Shown here one piece after another: positions 7,466 to 15,828 of a stretch of 64,000 bases of DNA (its first letter is position 1; the number at the start of each line of letters is the position of its first letter). The translations under genes were made by a program, and so were the position numbers. The DNA comes from Bradyrhizobium sp. 1(2017) (GTDB taxonomy: Bacteria > Pseudomonadota > Alphaproteobacteria > Rhizobiales > Xanthobacteraceae), in NCBI RefSeq assembly GCF_011602485.2, contig NZ_CP050022.2:4422001-4486000 (forward strand), read 5' to 3'. A model generated the notes under the pieces. That model worked only from the letters and a program-made list of their open reading frames with translations. It did no database searches and had not been told where the DNA came from.

Positions 7466-7729
7466 ATGCATTCGAGGAAGCATTTTTCGATCAAGTCAGC
7501 GACTGTTGCCGGGATTGCTGCTAGCGCCCTGTTGGGGCTTGCAGGTGTCACTCTCAATCCAGCGCCAGCCCAGGCGGTCGTGTACTGCCAGTACGTTGAA
7601 TATCCGGTGGGTTGCGTTGCCCGGGCAGGCGTCGTGCTGAGGCCTCGTCCGGTGGCGCGCGCTGCGGTCCGTCATAACGCCGGTGGCAATGCAAATGGTG
7701 GCGTCAATCGCGTTGGGGCGGGGCGGTAA
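7466..7729 (+). CDS. Small secreted protein downstream of FixK box
   Basis: The 87-residue product starts at ATG 7466, which has GGGAGGT 6 nt upstream; an earlier in-frame start at 7400 lacks this. Residues 1-~38 form a signal peptide (KSATVAGIAASALLGLAGV, then PAQA). The mature part is ~50 residues with two Cys (VYCQYVEYPVGC), an Ala/Arg/Pro-rich middle and an Asn/Gly-rich end. No family with known function is recognised. The box at 7357 suggests induction at low oxygen. Confidence 0.72.
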   Translation: MHSRKHFSIKSATVAGIAASALLGLAGVTLNPAPAQAVVYCQYVEYPVGCVARAGVVLRPRPVARAAVRHNAGGNANGGVNRVGAGR

Positions 7730-7738
7730 AGCACTTGT

Positions 7739-8059
7739 TTGCGGGTCACGAGCGAGAAAGAAGCCGTCACCGTTTCTTATGGCGGAGGCTTTTTTATCGT
7801 CCCGGCGCGGAGGACTGGCGACCGATACCGGTGGCGGCTTCACGGCATGAAACACGCTTGGTACGTCACATTTGAAGTGCCGCCGGATGGCACGCTGTTA
7901 AGACGGCGACATCCGCGCTTAACCAAGACGTTTGAAACCGAAGCGGAAGCTAGGGCTTTTGCGCGAACCAAATTCAACGAGGGATTGGTCGTAACCGCGG
8001 GGACCATGATCCCCCACCTGCCGAGAACGTCAATCCCGTCGCCGGAAATTCCAGCGTGA
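7739..8059 (+). CDS. Small hypothetical protein
   Basis: A frame of 106 codons beginning with TTG at 7739, only 9 nt after the preceding stop. The middle is protein-like: WRLHGMKHAWYVTFEVPPDG, then TKTFETEAEARAFARTKFNEGLVVTAGT. This alternation of strands and a helix is seen in small rhizobial proteins with an 'FxTExEARxFA' motif. The start is uncertain because no strong ribosome-binding site precedes the TTG. It may be co-transcribed with the secreted protein before it. Confidence 0.6.
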   Translation: MRVTSEKEAVTVSYGGGFFIVPARRTGDRYRWRLHGMKHAWYVTFEVPPDGTLLRRRHPRLTKTFETEAEARAFARTKFNEGLVVTAGTMIPHLPRTSIPSPEIPA

Positions 8060-8153
8060 CTTGAAGCTGACCAAGTAAACGAGTTGTTTGTAAGCAGCGG
8101 GCCGACCAAAAAGTAATCTTTGACGACACGCTGCCGCGTGCAACTGCGCCTAT

Positions 8154-8167
8154 TTGATCTAGATCAA
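8154..8167 (+). promoter_or_regulatory. FNR/FixK-type box TTGAT-CTAG-ATCAA
   Basis: A fully palindromic 14-mer, TTGATCTAGATCAA, 59 nt before the ATG at 8227. A -10-like CATACT at 8193-8198 gives a predicted start near 8205, close to the class II position for FNR/FixK proteins. It is the second perfect box within 800 nt. Confidence 0.75.
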
Positions 8168-8226
8168 GCGCCAGGCTCTCGACCTCAGGTGCCATACTCT
8201 GGGGCACAGCAACCGGGAGCCTGAAG

Positions 8227-8574
8227 ATGGGTGAACGTTCGGAGCCGAAACGGGTCTGTCGTCGCAACGCACTCACTTTCCTTGGATACGCGGCCGTGTT
8301 TGGGCTTGTGGCCTCGCCCGCAATTTTGGCGGTGTCGGAGGCGGAAGCTCAGACCACCACCGCGCCCGCCACACCCACGACGCCGCCCGCAGACGCGCCG
8401 ATGTCTGGGACAGAGCGCCGTCAGGAGCGGCGAAGCGGGCGAACAGAACGGCGCCAGGAACGCCGGACCGGACGCACAGAACGGCGTCAAGACCGGCGCA
8501 CAGGGCGCGACGAGCGACGGGACGCGCGCGACGGCACCCCGACCACCACAACCACCACCGAGCAGAAAAAGTAG
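8227..8574 (+). CDS. Secreted Arg/Glu-rich tandem-repeat protein
   Basis: A 115-residue protein with a basic N-region and hydrophobic segment (ALTFLGYAAVFGLVASPAILA) ending EAEAQ, consistent with a signal peptide. A Thr/Pro/Ala linker follows, then near-perfect 11-residue repeats of the form GRTERRQERRT (about three copies, degenerating to GRDERRDAR), and a Thr-rich tail. The repeats predict a strongly charged helix able to bind polyanions or surfaces. The family has no known function. The FixK box at 8154 lies at promoter distance, so microoxic expression is likely. The ribosome-binding site is weak (GGGAGCCTGAAG). Confidence 0.72.
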   Translation: MGERSEPKRVCRRNALTFLGYAAVFGLVASPAILAVSEAEAQTTTAPATPTTPPADAPMSGTERRQERRSGRTERRQERRTGRTERRQDRRTGRDERRDARDGTPTTTTTTEQKK

Positions 8575-9126
8575 TCCGTTCATTCGGGCCAACCACGGCA
8601 ACCGGGCCGCCTCAGCGCAGGCCCGGGAAAGCAGTACAGCGCGCGGATCGCAGGGCCACCGCACAGCCGGCGCTATCGCGTAGTTTGAGTGCGCGCCGCG
8701 ATCCGCAGGCCCTTCGGGCGCCGCTCGAGCGGCTTAAGCTTCCCGAGCTCCAACTCGCGCCCAACGGCAGGATGTGAAACTAGGGCCTAATAGGGCCCGG
8801 CGGTTTCCGAAGACACCCAGCGCCGTCCGCTAATCAACATAAGCCCTTCATTAAACGAGGCTTTTTAGTTTTCCCCAACCGTACGAAATCGCTGGACGAC
8901 AGGACCACACGGTTTTGCCGTACGCACGGCCCGTTGGCGCCACAGGGTCCGACGGCGTTGTGCACGTTGCCATCGGAATGTGACGCGACGAACCTGACAG
9001 CGCCGCTCGTCCACGCGAAGCCCTGGGCTCACGGAGAGCAATCCGCCCTGCCCACGCCTCTCGCGCACGACGCTGCTGCGTCCACCGCAAGCCCGGCCCT
9101 GCGATCACACGACACATGACCGCCCC
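8575..9126. other. Gene-free stretch
   Basis: About 550 nt after the repeat-protein gene. Open frames here lack recognisable protein character. I see a GC-rich first half and an AT-richer segment around 8830-8880 but no promoter, RNA gene or repeat I can support. Confidence 0.4.
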
Positions 9127-9321
9127 TCAAGGGCGAGCCGGGATGGACGACACATACGCCGTTTCCGAATTTCGGTAAAGTGGAATATTTTCAAGCGGCG
9201 ACTTGACACCTACCAGGGTGTTTTGCCCGTCGGGCGCCGTGGCTTGATGCAGGCGCAGACCGTAAACCTTGGCCTGGCGTACAAATTTCAGCGCCGTCTC
9301 GCGCCTCGCCGATCTAGTCAA
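9127..9321 (-). CDS. Doubtful small hypothetical protein
   Basis: A 64-codon frame starting with TTG and overlapping the end of the next gene by 8 nt. The stretch KFVRQAKVYGLRLHQATAPD followed by GQNTLVGVKSPLENIPLYR looks more protein-like than random frames in this GC range. The start codon is weak and no family is recognised. It may be a remnant of a longer gene. Confidence 0.3.
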   Translation of the reverse strand: MTRSARRETALKFVRQAKVYGLRLHQATAPDGQNTLVGVKSPLENIPLYRNSETAYVSSIPARP

Positions 9322-10297
9322 TGATCTCGTCGGCGCCGATGGCCAGGGACGGAGGGATCGTCAGGCCAAGCGCCTTGGCAACCTTTTGATTGATCACCAG
9401 CTTGAAACGGGTCGGCTGTTCAACCGGCAGATCGTTCGGCTTGGCACCCTTGAGTATCTTATCCATCAATCCCACTGCCCGACGAAAGAAATCAGGAAAG
9501 TCCTGCCCGTAGGACAGCAGAAGACCGTGCGGGACCATTTCAGCGATGAGCGAGACAGTTGGCAATTTGTGCGCCAGGGCGGCAGCCCCGATCCGCCGCC
9601 GTTCATTGAACAAAATCGGTGCGGCCAGAGCGACGCCGTCAAATCCGCTTTGCGAAATCGCGGCGAATGCCGGCTCGATTTCGTCGGGCGTCGTTATCCC
9701 GAAGGGTTTGGTCGAAACCGACAAGGCTTGCGCCGCCCTCTCGTAGCCGCCCTGGATACGCGGAGCCGCAGGGTCTCTCGGATCAACCATGATGGCCATC
9801 CGGGATAAGTTCGGCACCAGTTTCCTGAATAGTGCAACGCGCTTGCCAGATACGTCGTTGGACATCAGCGAAAGGCCAGTCACGTTACCACCGGGGCGCG
9901 CCAAACTTTCGACGAGACCGTGCCCCACGGGATCGGCATCCAGAACGAACACGACAGGAATTGTATTCGTGGCTTGCTTCGCTTCCTTGGCGCCGAGTGA
10001 AGTCACGGCAAGGATCGCATCCACTCTGCGTTCGACCATGTCCCTCGCAAACGCACGAAATCGGTCGGGCTGTTCGGCCGGAAAATGGTGCTCGAGTTGA
10101 ATAGATTTGCCGTCGACATATCCAAGGTCACTGAATGCTTTCGTGACCACACTCAGATAGACATCTTCCTCCTCGGCGCTCGCCGCATGCCAGAGGACTC
10201 CGATGCGAGGTACTTTCTTCGCCTGTTGCGCCCAAGCGGCCAGCGGCCAAACGGTCACTGCGCTGCCGAGAAGCGCAATGAACTCGCGCCGTCTCAT
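9314..10297 (-). CDS. ABC transporter substrate-binding protein, PF04392 family (copy 1)
   Basis: A periplasmic substrate-binding protein of the ABC_sub_bind (TrpX-like) family. The start MRRREFIALLGSAVTVWPLAAWAQ, at ATG 10297, is a typical signal peptide; an upstream in-frame extension lacks family sequence. Family landmarks follow: VPRIGVLWH, IPVVFVLDADPVGHGLVESLARPGGNVTGLS, and the C-terminal DKILKGAKPNDLPVEQPT with ALGLTIPPSLAIGADEII. No permease or ATPase gene is adjacent, so it is an orphan. The ligand is unknown. Two further paralogues lie within 7 kb on the same strand. Confidence 0.9.
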   Translation of the reverse strand: MRRREFIALLGSAVTVWPLAAWAQQAKKVPRIGVLWHAASAEEEDVYLSVVTKAFSDLGYVDGKSIQLEHHFPAEQPDRFRAFARDMVERRVDAILAVTSLGAKEAKQATNTIPVVFVLDADPVGHGLVESLARPGGNVTGLSLMSNDVSGKRVALFRKLVPNLSRMAIMVDPRDPAAPRIQGGYERAAQALSVSTKPFGITTPDEIEPAFAAISQSGFDGVALAAPILFNERRRIGAAALAHKLPTVSLIAEMVPHGLLLSYGQDFPDFFRRAVGLMDKILKGAKPNDLPVEQPTRFKLVINQKVAKALGLTIPPSLAIGADEIID

Positions 10298-10477
10298 GTC
10301 AGCCCCGAGCCAAGAAAAGGATCTACTTAGACTAGCACGTTGGCGACTACCGGGATCAGCCGCTTCCGCGACCAAATGTCCGATTTGGGGTCAGCTGACG
10401 GACGGCGGATGGCACTGCGAGGCCAGCTATGGGCCACAAGCGGACCTTCCATGTGGCCCCCGCGACCAAAAGCACCT

Positions 10478-13400
10478 TCATTGCGCCAGCTCGTCGAGTA
10501 ATGACTTGGCCTCTTTCAAATCCAACGTGTCGAAGCCCTCGGTGAACCCGCCGTAGATAGGCGCGAGGAGATTGCGGGATTCTCTGCGCTTGCCACGGTC
10601 GCGCCAGATCCGGGCCAAGCTGGTGGCAGCGCGCAGCTCCAGGCATTTGGCGCTCTGGCGACCCGCCACATCTAGCGCACGCTGAAACCACCCTTCTGCT
10701 TCGGTCCCGTCGCCGCTCCGCCTGCCAAGCGTCAGCTCCCCAGTTAACCGGCAGATTTCCGCCTCCCATCGTCGCTCGCCAGTTTCCTCGACAACGCGCG
10801 CAGCCTCGACCAGCGCGGCTAATCCTTGCTCGATTTCTCCGGCCCACGCCGATGCTTCAGCCAGCGACGCGAGATAATAGGGCCAACGGATGCGCACGCC
10901 CGTCGGCTCGACGGCCGCGAGACCGCCGCGAATCTCCGCGATCCCTTCCACCGCCTGCCCGCGTGCCGCGATCGCCCACCCCCGCAAGATGTTCCCAGCC
11001 GCCGCCAGGTGCGGTGCGATGCCATACTCGGCGCACACCGCGATTGCGGTCTCCGCATGCTCCTGGGCCGGCTCCGCTTCCCGCCGATGCTGGTAGATCA
11101 TTGCGGCGAACACCAGGGCGAGAACAAGGCTGAAGGGATGCGACAGCCCCCGCGCCATCCTCACCGCCTCGCGCGCCGTAACAAGCGCCTGCTCGGGGAA
11201 ACCAAGCGGCCACAGCGTGAGGGCCGCGGTGTATCGATTGCAGACGGCTGCGTCGTGGCCGCCATACAGGAACGTATGGCCACGGTGCGCGTCCGGCCGA
11301 TACAGCGCCCATCCGGCTTCGAGATGCGTCCGACACGCGGTCAGTTCCGGGAGATGAAGGAGTGTCGTCCATGCGGCATGATGCGCCTGCAGGAGCAACG
11401 CCGGATCGGCGCTCTGCCGAGCGACCGCGAACAGCCCGTCCAATAGGCCGCGGGCCGCCTTGAACTCGCAGCGCTGCTGGTAAACAAGCCACAGCCCCCA
11501 ATTCACGGCATAGAGCTGCGCTACATCGCCGGCTTGCTGACACAGGTCGCGTGCGTGCAGATAGGCTTGCTCCACCTCCGGCGCCGAATAGCTCTTGGTG
11601 GCGATCAGCATCGGCGCAAGCACGAGCTGCAGGGCGAGTTCGCGGCGGGCACGCTCCGCCGGATCGGCGACCCGCCTGACGAGCGCCAGCCCCTTGTAGA
11701 GATGGGCAAGGCACTCGGCATGCGCCGAGCGCTCAGCCGCGCGCTGGCCGGCCGCCTGCCAGTAGGCAATGGCGTTTTCCGCAAGGTCAGCTTCGGTGAA
11801 GTGGTGCGCGATCACCTCCGGCTGGGTTGCCGCGATGTCCGGAAACGTCTCCTCGAGCGCCCGGGCAATGCGCGCGTGCAGCGCGTGCCGCCTATTGCGC
11901 AGCAATGTGCCATAGGCCGTGTCCTGAACGAGGGCGTGCTTGAACAAATAGGTCGCGTGCGGCGGGATGCCGTTTCGGAACAGCAACCCTGCTTGCATCA
12001 GGCGGTTGAGCGCCGAGACCAGTTCCGGCTCTGACTGCCGCAGCACGGCGGCTAACAGCACATGAGAGAACTCACGACCGATCACCGCTCCGATTTGTGC
12101 TACCTCCTTGGCCGGGCCAAGCCGGTCGAGCCGCGCCATCAGAGAAGCATACAGGCTCGCGGGGACCGCCAGCGCTGGAGAGGGAATCGCGGCCGCAGTC
12201 TGCATCGCTCCGCGCTCGCTCCCGGCCTCCAGCATCGCCTTCGTCATCTCCTCGACGAACAACGGGATGCCGTCGGTGCGCTCGACAATGTCCTTTCTGA
12301 CCTTCGCCGGCAGCAGCTTATTGCCGACGATGCACTCGATGACGGTCCCGACCTCGCGATGTCCCAGCCGATTGAGGGCAAGCGTTGTCACATGCGGTTG
12401 TCCTACCCAGGGCGCGTCGAACTCAGGCCGAAACGTCACGATCAAAAGCACGCGAAGGCTCGCGATCCGGTTCACCGAGCGACCGAACACTTCCAGGCTC
12501 GTGGGATCGCCCCAGTGCGCATCCTCGACGATCATGAGCACGGGGCTCGTCCGCGCTAGGGCTTCCAATTGGACGCCGAGTGCCGCCAGCGTCTTTTGCC
12601 GGCGCTGTTCGGGAACAAGCTCCAGAGCGGGATAGCGGCCGTCGTTAGGAAGCGACAACATCTCGGCCAACAGCGCCGCGTCCTGCCGGGACGTCGAAGT
12701 CTGCGCCAGGAGCGCATCGAGCTTGTCGAGCTTGGTATGCGGTGTGTCGCCGTGCACAAGTCCGGCAGCCCGTTCGAGCTGCCCGATGATCGGATAAAGA
12801 ACGCTGTCGATGTGTTGGGGCGAGCAGAAATAACGAAGCCGTGTGTGGGGTTCGGCCGTCAGGCGCTCCATGAGTGCAGTGGAGAGCCTGGATTTGCCGA
12901 TCCCGGCCTCACCGGACAGCAGCACCACCTGGCCTTCGCCGCTCTTGGCTTTTGCCCAGCGCCGTAACAGGAGTTCAAGCTCTTCTTCGCGGCCGACGAG
13001 TGCGGTCAGGCCGCCGGGATGCATTGCGTCGAAACGGCTCTCGACAGAACTGGCCCGCAGCACCGCGAAAGCTCGCACTGGACCTGTGATCCCCTTAAGC
13101 TCCGTTGGCCCGAGGTCCCGAAGCTCGAAGAGATTGCCCAGAAGTTTGCGCGTGGCCTCGGCAATGACGACCGTGTCCGGTTCCGCGATGCTTTGCAGAC
13201 GGGCCGCAAGGTTCGGCGTCTCGCCGACAATCCCGCGCTCCTGCGCTTCGCCGGAGCCGACGAGATCTCCGACGACCACCAGCCCGGTGGCAACCCCAAC
13301 CCGCATCTGCAGGGGCTCGCGAGTTGGGAGGGCAGCAACCGCGTCGATCAGGGCGAGGCCGGCACGAACAGCTCGCTCGGCGTCATCCTCATGCGCCTGA

Positions 13401-13834
13401 GGATAACCGAAGTAGACGAGAACGCCGTCGCCCATGTACTTTGCCACGAACCCGCCGAAGCTGCGGACGGTCTCGGCAACGCACTTCTGATAGGCCGTGA
13501 TGACCTCGCGCAAATCCTCTGGGTCCATCCGGACCGAGAGCGCCGTCGAGCCGACGAGATCCGAGAACATTACGGTCACTTGGCGACGCTCAGCCGTGTC
13601 CTCTTCGTGGATTGCCAGAGAAACATCGAACACTGGCGTGGCTGCGCTCTTTTCCGCGCGCAGAGCCGCAATCGCATCTAGAAGCATGCGGCGGTGCCCA
13701 ACCATGGCGACGCCCAAGTCTTTTAAGTCCTCCGCCGTCAGATTGGGCAGGACCTTCCCACTGATCTCATTTTCGCGGAATGCCGCCTCATATTGTTCGA
13801 GGCCAAGCCTCCGCAGCCAAACTCCGACGTCCAT
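10478..13834 (-). CDS. SAM domain-class III cyclase-AAA ATPase-TPR signalling protein
   Basis: An 1118-residue modular protein. Residues ~1-62 form a sterile alpha motif (WLRRLGLEQYEAAFRENEI, then LTAEDLKDLGV). Residues ~80-255 are a class III nucleotidyl cyclase with metal-binding Asp in FSDLVGST and GDGVLVYFG and the catalytic Asn/Arg pair in NLAARLQ, so probably active. Residues ~275-600 are an AAA/STAND-like ATPase with Walker A SGEAGIGKS and Walker B-like MIVEDAHW. The remainder is a long helical TPR-like region. The architecture suggests a cytoplasmic sensor that couples protein contacts to cyclic nucleotide output. It lies between two orphan substrate-binding proteins, possibly by chance. 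Its target and product (cAMP or cGMP) are unknown. Confidence 0.88.
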   Translation of the reverse strand: MDVGVWLRRLGLEQYEAAFRENEISGKVLPNLTAEDLKDLGVAMVGHRRMLLDAIAALRAEKSAATPVFDVSLAIHEEDTAERRQVTVMFSDLVGSTALSVRMDPEDLREVITAYQKCVAETVRSFGGFVAKYMGDGVLVYFGYPQAHEDDAERAVRAGLALIDAVAALPTREPLQMRVGVATGLVVVGDLVGSGEAQERGIVGETPNLAARLQSIAEPDTVVIAEATRKLLGNLFELRDLGPTELKGITGPVRAFAVLRASSVESRFDAMHPGGLTALVGREEELELLLRRWAKAKSGEGQVVLLSGEAGIGKSRLSTALMERLTAEPHTRLRYFCSPQHIDSVLYPIIGQLERAAGLVHGDTPHTKLDKLDALLAQTSTSRQDAALLAEMLSLPNDGRYPALELVPEQRRQKTLAALGVQLEALARTSPVLMIVEDAHWGDPTSLEVFGRSVNRIASLRVLLIVTFRPEFDAPWVGQPHVTTLALNRLGHREVGTVIECIVGNKLLPAKVRKDIVERTDGIPLFVEEMTKAMLEAGSERGAMQTAAAIPSPALAVPASLYASLMARLDRLGPAKEVAQIGAVIGREFSHVLLAAVLRQSEPELVSALNRLMQAGLLFRNGIPPHATYLFKHALVQDTAYGTLLRNRRHALHARIARALEETFPDIAATQPEVIAHHFTEADLAENAIAYWQAAGQRAAERSAHAECLAHLYKGLALVRRVADPAERARRELALQLVLAPMLIATKSYSAPEVEQAYLHARDLCQQAGDVAQLYAVNWGLWLVYQQRCEFKAARGLLDGLFAVARQSADPALLLQAHHAAWTTLLHLPELTACRTHLEAGWALYRPDAHRGHTFLYGGHDAAVCNRYTAALTLWPLGFPEQALVTAREAVRMARGLSHPFSLVLALVFAAMIYQHRREAEPAQEHAETAIAVCAEYGIAPHLAAAGNILRGWAIAARGQAVEGIAEIRGGLAAVEPTGVRIRWPYYLASLAEASAWAGEIEQGLAALVEAARVVEETGERRWEAEICRLTGELTLGRRSGDGTEAEGWFQRALDVAGRQSAKCLELRAATSLARIWRDRGKRRESRNLLAPIYGGFTEGFDTLDLKEAKSLLDELAQ

Positions 13835-14037
13835 GATGGCGCCCCGGGTTCGCCTTGCGCTGCATGATCCCGCAGTCGAGACAGCCTGTCTAGAGCGCTC
13901 TCTTGGAGGACCGGTTTGGTCACAAGCGGCAGGGAGGCCAACCAGCCCTCGTCCGGTTCACCGCCGGTAGCCGACGTAGCAATGGTTGTTCGGCTGAGGG
14001 CCAGAAGCGGACTCATTCACCGCCGCAATTAAGGTCC

Positions 14038-15018
14038 CTATTCGATCACCTCGTCCGCGCGGATTAGCAACGAGGGCGGCACAGTGAGACCGAGCGCCTT
14101 CGCCGTCTTCATGTTGATCAGGAGCTCGAATTTGGTTGGCCGTTCTACCGGGAGGTCAGAAGGCTTGGTGCCTTTGAGTATCTTGTCCACGTAGCCCGCC
14201 GCACGGCGGAATAGATCTCGGACGTCGGCTCCGTACACAGACAGTCCGCCATCGGCATAATGCCGGAACAGATAGTTTGCCGGCAGGCGATACTTTGCTG
14301 CGAGCGCGATAATCCGCGGAGCCTGGACATAGGTGAGCGTATCGCCAAAATCGATGATCGCGTTGGCGTTTTGGGCGGCAGCGGACGCAAACGCGGCGTC
14401 GAGCTCGTCGGCCGTGGCCGCCTCGACCGGCACCAAAGTCACGCCGAGTTCCTGCCCTATTCGTGGTACGTCCTCTGCGAGATATAGCTTCTGCATTGGG
14501 TTGGCCGGATTGACCAAGAGTGCGATTTTCGAGGCGCCGGGAACGAGTTCTCGAAGGATTTCGAGACGTTTCGCGAGGAAGTCGTCCGGTACCATTGTCG
14601 AAAGGCCCGTCACGTTGCCTCCGGGGCGCGACAGGCTTTGCACAAGGCCAAGCTTCACGGGATCGGCCACACTTACGAATACAATCGGAATGGTGGTGGT
14701 GGCCGACTTCAGCGCTACGGCCGCTTGCGGCCCGGGAGCGATGAGCAGTTCGGGGCTGAGGGCAATCAGATCGGCGACAGAAGCCGCCAGTCGATCCGAG
14801 GGATGGGAAAATCGATACTCGATTACGAGATTCTTACCCTCGATCCAGCCGAAGCTGCGCAGCGCATCAAGAAGCACAAGCTCGGCTTGATTAAGAGCTT
14901 TTGCGCTTCCATCACCTACAGCAAGAAAGCCAAGCCGACGACGCTTTCCCTGCGCGCGCGAATAACGTGGCGAAAGAAGCAACGCCGCAGTGCCAGCTAT
15001 GAACTCCCGCCGTTTCAT
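14038..15018 (-). CDS. ABC transporter substrate-binding protein, PF04392 family (copy 2)
   Basis: A 326-residue orphan periplasmic binding protein. The signal peptide MKRREFIAGTAALLLSPRYS ends at AQG. Family landmarks are RLGFLAVGDG, IPIVFVSVADPVKLGLVQSLSRPGGNVTGLS, KIALLVNPANP and the C-terminal DKILKGTKPSDLPVERPTKF with ALGLTVPPSLLIRADEVIE. It diverges from copy 1 over the N-terminal lobe but shares the C-terminal signature, so the copies are old paralogues, not recent duplicates. No ABC permease or ATPase is nearby. Confidence 0.9.
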   Translation of the reverse strand: MKRREFIAGTAALLLSPRYSRAQGKRRRLGFLAVGDGSAKALNQAELVLLDALRSFGWIEGKNLVIEYRFSHPSDRLAASVADLIALSPELLIAPGPQAAVALKSATTTIPIVFVSVADPVKLGLVQSLSRPGGNVTGLSTMVPDDFLAKRLEILRELVPGASKIALLVNPANPMQKLYLAEDVPRIGQELGVTLVPVEAATADELDAAFASAAAQNANAIIDFGDTLTYVQAPRIIALAAKYRLPANYLFRHYADGGLSVYGADVRDLFRRAAGYVDKILKGTKPSDLPVERPTKFELLINMKTAKALGLTVPPSLLIRADEVIE

Positions 15019-15270
15019 TCGACCCTCATCACAGCGTGAGGACGAAGGCGCATCGTATCACGTCTCGCTAGTCGCGGCACTCTGTGGCTGCATATGCTGC
15101 GGTGCGTGGCTCAGGACGGCTGTGGGTCAAAAGCTGCCCTTGGCGGGCTGCTTCACCTTGGTCGGCTCATCTCCCGGAAGCAGACATTTCGGCTCTTCGA
15201 GCGGCAACGGGCCACAAGGCGGGCATCAGGATTGCTCGAATGGCGGATGGTTCGCCGGAGACAGAAGCGT

Positions 15271-15711
15271 CTACTCCTCCCGCTGCACCAACTCGAAGGT
15301 GATGCCCTCGGGACCCTCGAAGAGCCGCAGCTTTCGGCCAATGTAGTCCATCTCGTCGCTCAACATGACGACGCCGTGAGCTACGAGGTGCGCGGTGGTC
15401 GCCTCAATGTCGTCGACGCGGAACGCCAGGTGGTTGAATCCCAGCTTTCGCAAATTCGTCGGGTGCGCCCCGGGATCGGTCCCCGAGAGCGGGTCGAACT
15501 CAAGCAGCTGGATCTCGAAACGCGGCTTCGATCCTTCGAGTACGAGGGTTATGTGCTGCGCTTTCATGCGCGGCATACCCATGTATTGGGCGGGAATGCC
15601 GCCGTCGATCGCTGCGACGTGATCCTTTCTGAAACCAAGGAGCGCGAAGAACCCAATCGCTGCCTCGGCGTCCGCCACTGCGATCGTAACGTGATCAGGA
15701 TTGAGTATCAT
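15271..15711 (-). CDS. VOC-family (glyoxalase/dioxygenase fold) protein
   Basis: A 146-residue protein with the two beta-alpha-beta-beta-beta repeats of the vicinal oxygen chelate fold. MILNPDHVTIAVADAEAAIGFFALLGF opens the first and FNHLAFRVDDIEATTAHLVAHGV the second, closing with RLFEGPEGITFELVQRE. Metal-ligand positions are plausible (His in DHVTIAV, His in NHLAFRV, Glu in TFELVQ). ATG 15711 is chosen for GGGAG upstream; a longer in-frame extension is Arg-rich and unlike the family. The substrate is unknown. It is isolated between two substrate-binding protein genes. Confidence 0.87.
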   Translation of the reverse strand: MILNPDHVTIAVADAEAAIGFFALLGFRKDHVAAIDGGIPAQYMGMPRMKAQHITLVLEGSKPRFEIQLLEFDPLSGTDPGAHPTNLRKLGFNHLAFRVDDIEATTAHLVAHGVVMLSDEMDYIGRKLRLFEGPEGITFELVQREE

Positions 15712-15828
15712 CTCGTCACTCCCTCCATCAAAGCAGCGCGCTCGATCGCGCCGGCGTGCCACAGCCGGGCAAGCCGCCGGCCGCTGTCGCCCCCGTCACA
15801 ATCCAATTGGACCACAGTGCGCCTGCGC

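Noticed and set aside
8851..9117. 88-codon minus-strand frame in the gap before the first binding protein
   Set aside because: Translation has no domain-like pattern and no ribosome-binding site; left as non-coding.
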